15,864 bases of DNA from Acidobacteriota bacterium (GTDB lineage Bacteria; Acidobacteriota; Terriglobia; Terriglobales; Acidobacteriaceae): assembly GCA_003223595.1 (NCBI GenBank), contig QHVR01000598.1, positions 1 to 15,864 of the forward strand, in the 5' to 3' direction. Numbering within the stretch: the stretch's first letter is position 1; the number at the start of each line of letters is the position of its first letter. Shown here in pieces: positions 6,452 to 12,566 of this stretch. Position numbers and translations under genes: made by a program. The notes below the pieces were generated by a model. That model saw only the letters and a list, made by a program, of their open reading frames with translations, was not told the DNA's origin and searched no databases.

Positions 6452-9013
6452 CTATTTCTTGCGGCGCTTTCCCCGTCGCGGCTTCGGCTCTTCTTCCAGT
6501 ACCGCGAAGTTGATTTTCTTTTCTACGGGATCGATCCGGTCGACCAGAACCCGCAAGCGATCTCCTATGCGATAAGTCTTGCGCGAGTGTTGGCCGATGA
6601 TTTCGCGTGTGTTTTCGCGGTAGGTGTAGCGGTCGTCAATCAGAGTGTTAAGCGGGACCAGCCCTTCGACGAAAAGCTCGGTAAGTTCTACGAAGAATCC
6701 GAACTTGGTGACGCTGGTGATCAGGCCATCAAAGTCTTCGCCGACCCGGTCCTGCATGAATTTCGCCTTCTTCCATTCCATCAGCTCGCGTTCTGCCTCG
6801 TCCGCGCGGCGTTCAGACTGGCTGGATTCGTCGGCGATCTCGTGCAATTCTTCAAGGGAGATCGGCCCGCGCAGCGGGGCTTGAGATTGGCGGTGGGCTG
6901 CATGGTCTCGGCGCTTGGACCAGGGACTGGGGGCATCTTCCACTGTGGCTGAAGCCACTTCTTTCTTCACGACGCCTGACGCGGCCCTAAAGGGCCGCTC
7001 TTCCACGGCGCCGCCCATCGCCTTCGCCGCGCTGCTCAGCTGTTCTTTCAGAATCCGGTGAACGATCAGGTCCGGGTAGCGGCGGATGGGGCTGGTGAAA
7101 TGGGTGTAGGTTGGCGCCGCCAGCGCAAAGTGTCCCAGGTTTTCTTCCGAGTAACGCGCTTGCTTCAAAGAGCGCAACATCAGGTAACTCAGGATTCGCT
7201 CTTCCGGTTTACCCGCAATCTTTTCCGTCAGCTTCTGGTACATCCTCGGCGTGATGTGGACTTCTTTGGGAATCTCGAGGTCCCGCACGCGCTTGCCGGT
7301 GCCGTAGGCGGCGCGGCGGTCCGCCTTCATTTGCACCCGCTGGATGGGGAGAGCGCCCACGCCTAAGGAATATCCGAAAGTTGCGGCGATGGTTTCGAAG
7401 TCGTAGACGCGCTTAGCATCGGGCTTCTCGTGAATGCGGTACAGGCTGGCGACCCGATGAGACTCGAGATGGTGAGCGACAGTTTCGTTTGCCGACAGCA
7501 TGAACTCTTCAATCAGGCGATGGGCGAAATTGCGTTCGGAGCGCGTAATGGACTTCATCAGGCCGAATTCGTCGAACTCGATCACTGGCTCGGGGAGATC
7601 GAAGTCGATCGATCCGCGGCGCTCGCGCTTGCGGTTCAGGATTTGCGCCAAATCGCGCATGAGTTCGAATGTCGAGACCAGCGGAGCATAGCGCTTGCGC
7701 AGCGGCTGATCGCCTTCGAGCACGGCATTTACGTCGGTGTAGGTCATACGCTCGGCGGAGCGGATTACGCCTTCGCACAGGTCGTATCCGACAATCTCGC
7801 CGCGGTGATCGATCTCCATAATGCATGAAAGGACGAGGCGCTCGACCTGTGGGCGCAGGCTGCAGATATCGGTCGAGAGTTCCAGCGGCAACATGGGAAC
7901 GGCACGATCCGGGAAGTAGACGCTGGTGCCGCGGAGGCGTGCCTCCTGGTCTAGCGCGCTGTCCCGGGTTACATAATGGGCGACGTCGGCGATGTGGACG
8001 TGCAGCTCGTAGTTGTTGTTGGGAAGCTGGCGGACTAAAACAGCGTCATCGAAGTCGCGGGCGGTCTCTCCGTCGATGGTCACGATCGGGAGCTCGCGGA
8101 AGTCGCGCCGCCGGTGTAGTTCGCTGGAGGGGATGGTGGCGGGAACGCCCTGGGCTTCCTCCAGCACTGCCGGCGGAAAATGGTGCGGCAGGTGGAATTT
8201 GCGGATGGTGATTTCTACGTCGACGCCGAAGTCGTCTGCGCGGCCAAGAATTTCTGTGACTCGGCCTCGCGGGCTTTGCGTAGCACTCGGCCAGTCGGTG
8301 ATTTCTACATCGACGACTACCCCTTCGAGGTTCGACCAGTCGGCGCGGCGCGCAGCTTCTTCGCCAAGAACGCGATCAACCGATTTGTTCTTCCTCCGTG
8401 TCCTCTGTGGCCTCTGTGGTGAGCTTTCAGAATCATTCACCACAGAGGACACAGGGGGCACAGAGGATTCTGGAAATTCCATTCCTTCGGGAATGACGAT
8501 CTCTTGCGTGATCTTTGTGTCGATCGGCGTGACATAGTTTCTTCGCGAATTGTAGTGGAAGGTGCCAACGACGGTAGGGTGAGCGCGGTTGACGGGCCGC
8601 ACGATACGACCTTCGGCACGCCCGTCTGGTCGCACATTTTGGATATCGACCAGCACCAGGTCCCCGTGCATGGCATTGCCGATCTGGTGCGGAGGGATAA
8701 AGATGTCTCCGGCGAGTTTGGATTTCAGAGCAGGCGACAGCGATTTCGCATCCGGGATCACAAAGCCGAAGCCGTCGCGGTGCATGGTGAGCCTTCCGGC
8801 GACTAGGTTCTTGTCCGCGGCAGCCTGGGGTAGAGCGTAGCGGTCGGAATCCACCGGGATGAGCGCCCCACTTTTCACCAGCTTATGAAGATGATCGTTG
8901 AGTTGGCGGCGCTCCTCCCCGTGCAGGCCCAGTTCTCGGACCAACTGCTTGTATCCAGCCTGACGCTTGGACTGGCGGGAGATGTGTTTCAGGATGGCGC
9001 TGTCGGAGAGCAT
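6452..9013 (-). CDS. rnr: ribonuclease R (RNase II/RNB family exoribonuclease)
   Basis: RNase R degrades structured RNA 3' to 5'. The 853-residue protein has an N-terminal winged-helix-like region (1-60), cold-shock domains (about 65-145 and 225-290), the RNB catalytic domain (about 300-655), an S1 domain (about 755-838) and a basic tail. Catalytic carboxylates lie in DGETARDFDDAV (314-325), and HFTSPIRRYPDLIVHR (638-653) is the usual RNB signature. Two unusual insertions are visible. Residues about 183-208 are encoded by an imperfect inverted repeat and read as Ser/Val/Pro- then Arg/Gln/Pro-rich sequence. Residues about 660-718 form a long linker between RNB and S1 that contains two further palindromes. 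Both keep the frame and fall between domains, so activity is probably retained. No Shine-Dalgarno is evident before ATG 9013. Confidence 0.96.
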   Translation of the reverse strand: MLSDSAILKHISRQSKRQAGYKQLVRELGLHGEERRQLNDHLHKLVKSGALIPVDSDRYALPQAAADKNLVAGRLTMHRDGFGFVIPDAKSLSPALKSKLAGDIFIPPHQIGNAMHGDLVLVDIQNVRPDGRAEGRIVRPVNRAHPTVVGTFHYNSRRNYVTPIDTKITQEIVIPEGMEFPESSVPPVSSVVNDSESSPQRPQRTRRKNKSVDRVLGEEAARRADWSNLEGVVVDVEITDWPSATQSPRGRVTEILGRADDFGVDVEITIRKFHLPHHFPPAVLEEAQGVPATIPSSELHRRRDFRELPIVTIDGETARDFDDAVLVRQLPNNNYELHVHIADVAHYVTRDSALDQEARLRGTSVYFPDRAVPMLPLELSTDICSLRPQVERLVLSCIMEIDHRGEIVGYDLCEGVIRSAERMTYTDVNAVLEGDQPLRKRYAPLVSTFELMRDLAQILNRKRERRGSIDFDLPEPVIEFDEFGLMKSITRSERNFAHRLIEEFMLSANETVAHHLESHRVASLYRIHEKPDAKRVYDFETIAATFGYSLGVGALPIQRVQMKADRRAAYGTGKRVRDLEIPKEVHITPRMYQKLTEKIAGKPEERILSYLMLRSLKQARYSEENLGHFALAAPTYTHFTSPIRRYPDLIVHRILKEQLSSAAKAMGGAVEERPFRAASGVVKKEVASATVEDAPSPWSKRRDHAAHRQSQAPLRGPISLEELHEIADESSQSERRADEAERELMEWKKAKFMQDRVGEDFDGLITSVTKFGFFVELTELFVEGLVPLNTLIDDRYTYRENTREIIGQHSRKTYRIGDRLRVLVDRIDPVEKKINFAVLEEEPKPRRGKRRKK
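6945..6998. repeat. pair of short palindromes inside the rnr RNB-S1 linker
   Basis: GTGGCT-GA-AGCCAC (6945-6958) is followed 22 bases later by GCGGCCCT-AA-AGGGCCGC (6981-6998), a perfect 8-bp stem. Both lie in the extra linker of RNase R (residues 686-690 and 672-678). Compact palindromes with GA or AA centres resemble dispersed REP-like elements. Their presence in a region that is short in E. coli RNase R suggests they arrived as insertions; this is inference. Confidence 0.55.
8394..8465. repeat. imperfect inverted repeat inserted in frame in rnr
   Basis: A 29-base left arm (8394-8422) and a 29-base right arm (8437-8465) match in inverted orientation at 25 of 29 positions; the inner 12 (CCTCTGTGGTGA / TCACCACAGAGG) are perfect, and the spacer is 14 bases. 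Each arm is built from CCTCTGTGG/CCACAGAGG-like units. The repeat encodes about residues 183-207 of RNase R without a stop in that frame. Confidence 0.75.
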
Positions 9014-9092
9014 GGGGCAGCTATCAGGCTACCAGCATAACGCACCGTTAGCTGAGGGGTGCAGTCGCGGTTACCACGCTCGCTTTGCTCGC

Positions 9093-9116
9093 GGGGCGGA
9101 CGACTGCGTCCGCCCC
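9093..9116. repeat. 10-bp perfect palindrome between the DinB-like gene and rnr
   Basis: GGGGCGGACG (9093-9102), loop ACTG, then CGTCCGCCCC (9107-9116), flanked by CTACG. It begins 9 bases past the stop of the DinB-like gene (minus strand) and about 80 bases upstream of rnr. The stem is strong enough to stop or stabilise a transcript, but there is no T-run on the minus strand, so it looks more like a REP-type repeat than a classic intrinsic terminator. Confidence 0.6.
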
Positions 9117-9125
9117 TACGTAAGA

Positions 9126-9671
9126 CTATTTGGCCGGGAAATACTTTTCTTCCAGGATGCGGCGATGATGGAGTTCGTGGCCAGCGGTGATATAGGCGAG
9201 AGCGCGGACGGTTACTTCCTTCTGGTTGGCGATGCCGCGGCGGGTCCAGGCTTGCTCGTCGAGGTTCCGCAGCAGGGTCAACGTGGCGCGCCGGACGGCG
9301 ATGTAGTCTTCGATGATTTCGGCAAGAGGCACCCGGGGTCCGTTGCGGACATAGTCATCCTGCTCGAAACCTTCGATGGGCGTGCGATCTCCGCGAGAGA
9401 TGCGGAGAGCCCGATAGGCGAAGATGCGCTCGGTATCGCAAACATGCCCGAGTACTTCCTTGACCGACCACTTCTCGGGTGCGTAGCGAAGATCGGCGTC
9501 CGCCTCGTCACAACCGGAGAGCAGCAGTAGCATCTGGCGGCGCTGAGACTCCAGCGTGCCCAGGATATCGGTGCCGGTAACGAGCGAGATGTAGCGCTCG
9601 TAGTAAGGATCGTATTCGCCAGCCTCGGGGCGGCCTACGGACACACGAGTCATAACGGCGGAATCAGACAT
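9126..9671 (-). CDS. DinB-like (DinB_2 superfamily) putative metal-dependent protein
   Basis: A 181-residue protein of the DinB/YfiT-like four-helix-bundle superfamily, whose members are often thiol- or metal-dependent transferases or hydrolases; the specific reaction is unknown. Support comes from APEKWSVKEVLGHVCDTERIF (His76) in the first part and GHELHHRRIL (His165, His168/169) near the C-terminus, which together give the usual three-histidine metal site. ATG 9671 is preceded by AAGGAG (9684-9679) seven bases upstream, so the start is secure. The ribosome-binding site directly abuts a long heptamer repeat (from 9685), so the promoter must lie within or beyond the repeat. rnr lies downstream on the same strand after a 112-bp gap with a strong palindrome, so the two are probably transcribed separately. 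Confidence 0.85.
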   Translation of the reverse strand: MSDSAVMTRVSVGRPEAGEYDPYYERYISLVTGTDILGTLESQRRQMLLLLSGCDEADADLRYAPEKWSVKEVLGHVCDTERIFAYRALRISRGDRTPIEGFEQDDYVRNGPRVPLAEIIEDYIAVRRATLTLLRNLDEQAWTRRGIANQKEVTVRALAYITAGHELHHRRILEEKYFPAK

Positions 9672-9684
9672 GAAAGTGCTCCTT

Positions 9685-9850
9685 AGCTATGAGCTATGAG
9701 CTATGAGCTGTGAGCAAACCAAGCCCATTTCCTATTGCGCCCTGCGGATCTCTTACGAAACCGGAGCCAGGCGCGTGGTTAGCTCATAGCTCATCGCTCA
9801 TAGCTCATAGCTCATAGCTCATGGCTCACAGCTCATGGCTCACCGCTCAG
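9685..9850. repeat. heptamer tandem repeats arranged as a large inverted repeat
   Basis: The left arm is 4.4 units of AGCTATG (9685-9715; fourth unit AGCTGTG). The right arm is exactly ten units of AGCTCAT or close variants (9781-9850; CGCTCAT, GGCTCAC twice, final CGCTCAG). AGCTCAT is a rotation of the reverse complement of AGCTATG, so the arms can pair around a 65-bp unique core (9716-9780). The element fills the region upstream of the DinB-like gene and its left edge touches that gene's Shine-Dalgarno. It contains no ORF of interest. Confidence 0.9.
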
Positions 9851-10114
9851 CATAACGCCCGGACTGGCAAAAGGGTATGGAGCAGAAATTAATTCCGGGA
9901 ATCGTTACACGCAACAGGGTACAAAAGAGCAGTTCGAGGAGCAGGAATAGGCCACGGGCCGCAAACCTGTGGTACGTACCACGGTAGGAACTTTCGTTGG
10001 AAATAAAGGGATTTCCACAGCGCTCAAAATGAGACTCGGGAGTACAATTCGCTTTGGTCACGAAAGTGCGGCCAGAGAGCTCTAATCCCAACAAGGAAAG
10101 GAACCATACGTCCC
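9851..10114. other. intergenic region upstream of bactofilin
   Basis: This stretch has no supported gene. It contains the perfect 14-bp palindrome at 9969-9982 and a TACAAT (10043-10048) that could be a -10 box, though no good -35 box lies 16-18 bases upstream. An AAGGAAAGG ribosome-binding site precedes the bactofilin ATG at 10115. Confidence 0.4.
9969..9982. promoter_or_regulatory. perfect 14-bp palindrome, possible operator
   Basis: GTGGTACGTACCAC is a perfect, loop-free palindrome about 130 bases upstream of the bactofilin start. Loop-free symmetry favours a dimeric DNA-binding protein over an RNA hairpin. The regulator is unknown. Confidence 0.35.
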
Positions 10115-10666
10115 ATGTGGAAGCCCACAAATCAACCTCAGAGCCCTGCCCGGCCCGGCGAGCCGGAGCGCCCAACCACGTCTACCCCGAGTGCGCCAGC
10201 AATGACGGCCAGTGAGCCGGTCAGCGCCCCGCGTCCGGTCACCACGACCACTGCGGATCAGGCGACCATCGGTAAGTCGCTGGTGATCAAGGGTGAGGTG
10301 ACAGGTTCCGAATCTCTCTATATTGATGGCCGGGTAGAAGGATCTATCAATCTCTCGGGTAATCGCGTGACCGTCGGCCGTAATGGAGTGGTCTCGGCCA
10401 ATATCAACGCGCGAGAGATTGTGGTCCTCGGCAAGGTTCGCGGGAACCTGACAGCCAGCGACCGCGTGGACATTCGCAGCGACGGCTCCCTGACCGGGGA
10501 TGTGATCGCGGCGCGCATTTCCATTGAGGATGGCGCGTTCTTCAAGGGGGGCATTGACATCCGCAAGGGCGGACAGCCGCAGCAGCAACAGCAGCAGAAG
10601 GCCAACGGCGAAGACAAGGCTGCTGCCACCAGCGAGTCGACTGCAGCCGTCGGCGCGCGCGCGTAA
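10115..10666 (+). CDS. bactofilin (polymer-forming cytoskeletal protein)
   Basis: A 183-residue bactofilin. These proteins polymerise without nucleotide into filaments that scaffold cell-shape, stalk or polarity functions at the membrane. The layout is typical: a disordered Pro/Thr/Ser-rich N-terminus (1-48), a right-handed beta-helix core (about 50-150) with repeating IGKSLVIKGEV, LYIDGRVEGSI and VVLGKVRGNL motifs, and a disordered C-terminus. The tail carries six consecutive Gln (156-161) and is Ala/Ser-rich, ending in ARA. ATG 10115 has AAGGAAAGG upstream. No peptidase or other usual bactofilin partner lies next to it. An intrinsic terminator follows 28 bases past the stop, so it is a single-gene unit on its 3' side. 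Confidence 0.95.
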   Translation: MWKPTNQPQSPARPGEPERPTTSTPSAPAMTASEPVSAPRPVTTTTADQATIGKSLVIKGEVTGSESLYIDGRVEGSINLSGNRVTVGRNGVVSANINAREIVVLGKVRGNLTASDRVDIRSDGSLTGDVIAARISIEDGAFFKGGIDIRKGGQPQQQQQQKANGEDKAAATSESTAAVGARA

Positions 10667-10694
10667 GGCTTTCGCGATCTCAAATGGGCTAGAG

Positions 10695-10726
10695 CGGGCA
10701 CCCGTACGGGTGCCCGTTTTTCTTTT
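10695..10726 (+). terminator. intrinsic terminator of the bactofilin gene
   Basis: CGGGCACCCG (10695-10704) and CGGGTGCCCG (10707-10716) form a 10-bp perfect inverted repeat, effectively a 9-bp stem with a GTAC loop. The sequence TTTTTCTTTT (10717-10726) follows immediately. This is a textbook Rho-independent terminator 28 bases after the bactofilin stop. Confidence 0.93.
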
Positions 10727-10828
10727 GAAGAACACTCCTCCCGGCGCGAACGCCAGCACAGTCTTCTCAGAAATGAGGATTAGTCCTGCAGGCCGCTATA
10801 GAAACTTTCTTTCAGGAGGTACTGCGTT

Positions 10829-10849
10829 GGGCACCTCGCCGGGGTGCCC
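10829..10849 (-). repeat. palindrome sharing arms with the bactofilin terminator
   Basis: GGGCACC (10829-10835) and GGTGCCC (10843-10849) enclose a 7-base loop. It lies 17 bases beyond the stop of the small minus-strand gene (10867) and may end its transcript, although no T-run follows on the minus strand. The same GGGCACC/GGTGCCC arms occur in the terminator at 10695-10716. The rest of 10727-10866 shows no gene. Confidence 0.4.
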
Positions 10850-10866
10850 TTCGCGTAGGGAACTGC

Positions 10867-11058
10867 TTATAGAGTGGGTCGGGATGACTTCCTCGGGGAA
10901 TGAGACAAATTCTTCCGAGCTGCTTTGGTCCGAAGCTCGGATTGTTCCAGTAACTGATTAAGCTGTGCGATAAGGATTGAAAACTGGTTGTGGTCCTGTT
11001 CTTTTGCAATGTGCTCGCAGAGTTCCTTGACCTGGTGCTTCTCCTGCTCATCCAACAC
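10867..11058 (-). CDS. small hypothetical protein, 63 residues ('ELC..I..EQ' type)
   Basis: A GTG start at 11058 on the minus strand is preceded by AAAGGAG eight bases upstream. The product has 63 residues. The first 40 are predicted helical and amphipathic (QEKHQVKELCEHIAKEQD, then FSILIAQLNQLLEQSELR), and the tail is basic and Ser/Pro-rich. There is no signal peptide, membrane segment or catalytic motif. It resembles short helical proteins I recall as common in acidobacterial genomes, but this is memory, not a search result. It sits 49 bases after a frameshifted gene of similar character on the same strand (11108-11249), suggesting a two-gene unit. Function unknown. Confidence 0.6.
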   Translation of the reverse strand: MLDEQEKHQVKELCEHIAKEQDHNQFSILIAQLNQLLEQSELRTKAARKNLSHSPRKSSRPTL

Positions 11059-11107
11059 CCCAGTGTCTCCTTTCTTTGGAGCTGGATTGAGAGAGTCGCG
11101 GTAGTCT

Positions 11108-11249
11108 TCAACTCGCTGTCGAAAGCTGACGAATGTGATCGCTCAGCGCATTCCGCAACTCCATGCATTACCGGCGTGCTCCTCGTCACATGAGTTGCCG
11201 CCAACTGCGAACATAGTTGCTGAATGCGTTCCTCTAGGTTCTCCCTCAC
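11108..11249 (-). pseudogene. small hypothetical gene ('ENLEERIQQLC...ELRNAL' type), frameshifted
   Basis: From a GTG at 11249 the minus strand reads VRENLEERIQQLCSQLAAT, continues about nine residues, and then leaves the family-like pattern. One base out of frame, ELRNALSDHIRQLSTAS follows and ends in TGA at 11108-11110. Removing one G of the GG at 11162-11161 joins the two into a single 46-residue helical peptide. The join is inferred from the matching amphipathic pattern and from similar short proteins I recall in Acidobacteria. No good Shine-Dalgarno is visible for the GTG, so the start is uncertain. It lies just upstream of the intact small gene at 10867-11058. Confidence 0.45.
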
Positions 11250-11317
11250 GCTGCCGCAATGTGAAGGATGGAAATACTGTAGGACATACTGCAAAATACT
11301 GGTTCTGCAATTCAGGT

Positions 11318-12409
11318 TTACTCCACGAACATGCAATCGCCATACGAATAAAAGCGATAATGGCTCGCCACTGCGTGACCGTAGGCTCGCATCACCGTCT
11401 GTGTTCCAGAGAAGGCGCACACCAGCATGAGCAGCGTCGATTGCGGCAAGTGAAAATTCGTAAGCAGTCCTTGGACGACCTGAAATTTAAATCCCGGATA
11501 AATGAAGAGATTGGCTTCTCCGGCGCCGGCAAGCACTCCGCCGGAGTTCTGCTGGGCGACGTATTCCAGGGTACGAACGGTGGTCGTGCCGATGGCGATC
11601 ACGCGGCGGGACTCCGCCCGGGCTCTTTGGATCGCGGCAGCGCCTTCTGGTGAGATGGAATACTTCTCCGAGTGCAACTTATGTGTTTCGACTTCTTCTG
11701 CGCGGATGGGCTGGAAGGTTCCCAAGCCGACGTTCAGGGTGATTTGTGTTTGCTCCACCCCGTGCTGAGCCAGTTGGGCTAGGATCTCCGGAGTGAAGTG
11801 CAGCCCGGCCGTGGGAGCAGCCACCGAGCCTCGTTCGCGGGCGTACACGGTTTGATAGCGGTCGTGATCCGCAGCCGAATCCGGACGTGCAATATAGGGC
11901 GGAAGCGGGATGTGACCGATCTTCTCGACTATGGCGAAGAAATCAGCGGCCGGCGCGAAACGAATGCGCCTCTCCCCGAACTCACCGTGGGAAATTACCT
12001 CCGCCTGCAGCTCATCCTGCTGCCCGAAAAACAAACGCTCGCCCACTGCGATCTTGCGGCCCGGGCGGACCAGGCATTCCCAATCGTTGGGCTCGTCCTG
12101 CAATTGGCGGGTGAGCAGGACCTCGACTCGGCCGCGGAGAAATTCGCGCGAGGCCGGGTTCCGTGGGCTCAGGGCTTGAGACTTAAGACCCTGCCGGCGA
12201 GCATAGAGTCGCGCAGGAAATACTTTGGTGTTGTTGAAGACGACCAGATCTCCCGGGCGCAAAAGGCTGGGGAAATCACGGAACTGGCGATCCTCGAAGG
12301 AACCGGTCGACTTTGAGAGGTGCAATAGGCGCGACGAGGCTCGATCCGGCAGGGGATGCTGGGCGATCAATTCTTCCGGCAGTTTGTAATCAAAATCGGA
12401 AACCAGCAC
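11318..12409 (-). CDS. queA: S-adenosylmethionine:tRNA ribosyltransferase-isomerase QueA
   Basis: QueA transfers and isomerises the ribosyl group of S-adenosylmethionine onto 7-aminomethyl-7-deazaguanine in tRNA, making epoxyqueuosine at the wobble position. The 363-residue protein carries the family motifs: PLPDRASSRLL (19-29), VVFNNTKVFPARL (56-68), VAAPTAGLHFT (196-206), ETHKLHSEKYSIS (241-253), GTTTVRTLE (274-282), LLTNFHLPQSTLLMLVCAF (315-333) and the end YRFYSYGDCM. About 20 extra residues (72-91) lie in a loop that is short in E. coli QueA. The start is GTG at 12409; an in-frame TAA at 12421-12419 rules out a longer protein. No Shine-Dalgarno is seen. No other queuosine gene is adjacent. 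Confidence 0.97.
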   Translation of the reverse strand: MLVSDFDYKLPEELIAQHPLPDRASSRLLHLSKSTGSFEDRQFRDFPSLLRPGDLVVFNNTKVFPARLYARRQGLKSQALSPRNPASREFLRGRVEVLLTRQLQDEPNDWECLVRPGRKIAVGERLFFGQQDELQAEVISHGEFGERRIRFAPAADFFAIVEKIGHIPLPPYIARPDSAADHDRYQTVYARERGSVAAPTAGLHFTPEILAQLAQHGVEQTQITLNVGLGTFQPIRAEEVETHKLHSEKYSISPEGAAAIQRARAESRRVIAIGTTTVRTLEYVAQQNSGGVLAGAGEANLFIYPGFKFQVVQGLLTNFHLPQSTLLMLVCAFSGTQTVMRAYGHAVASHYRFYSYGDCMFVE

Positions 12410-12417
12410 GGCATTTG

Positions 12418-12423
12418 ATTATA
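12418..12423 (-). promoter_or_regulatory. predicted -10 box of queA, close to its start codon
   Basis: TATAAT, a perfect -10 consensus, reads on the minus strand from 12423 to 12418, eight bases before the GTG at 12409. Transcription would begin about 3-5 bases before the start codon, giving an essentially leaderless mRNA. This fits the missing Shine-Dalgarno. No good -35 box is seen 16-18 bases upstream, so confidence is limited. Confidence 0.35.
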
Positions 12424-12486
12424 GGGAGAAGGCGGATTGGCGCGCACTTCCGAGTGGAATTGCGGGCAATTTTCGTTGAAAATGGA

Positions 12487-12515
12487 TTGTGTGCGGTGGA
12501 GAGGGCTGATAGTAT
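12487..12515 (+). promoter_or_regulatory. possible promoter of the class II aldolase gene
   Basis: TTGTGT (12487-12492) and TAGTAT (12510-12515) are spaced by 17 bases, with TG one base ahead of the -10 box (extended -10). Matches to consensus are 3/6 and 4/6. The start would be near 12522, leaving a 45-base leader before ATG 12567. Confidence 0.3.
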
Positions 12516-12566
12516 GCCGTTGCCGCCTGCGGTTCGCTTTTTGTCAACTCCCCCTTAAGGTAAGGA

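Noticed and set aside
9781..9850. CRISPR array
   Set aside because: The repeats are contiguous 7-mers without spacers, and no cas genes are present.
10812..11420. 202-codon minus-strand frame
   Set aside because: Its composition is not protein-like overall; it overlaps two better small genes and only shares a frame with part of the frameshifted one.
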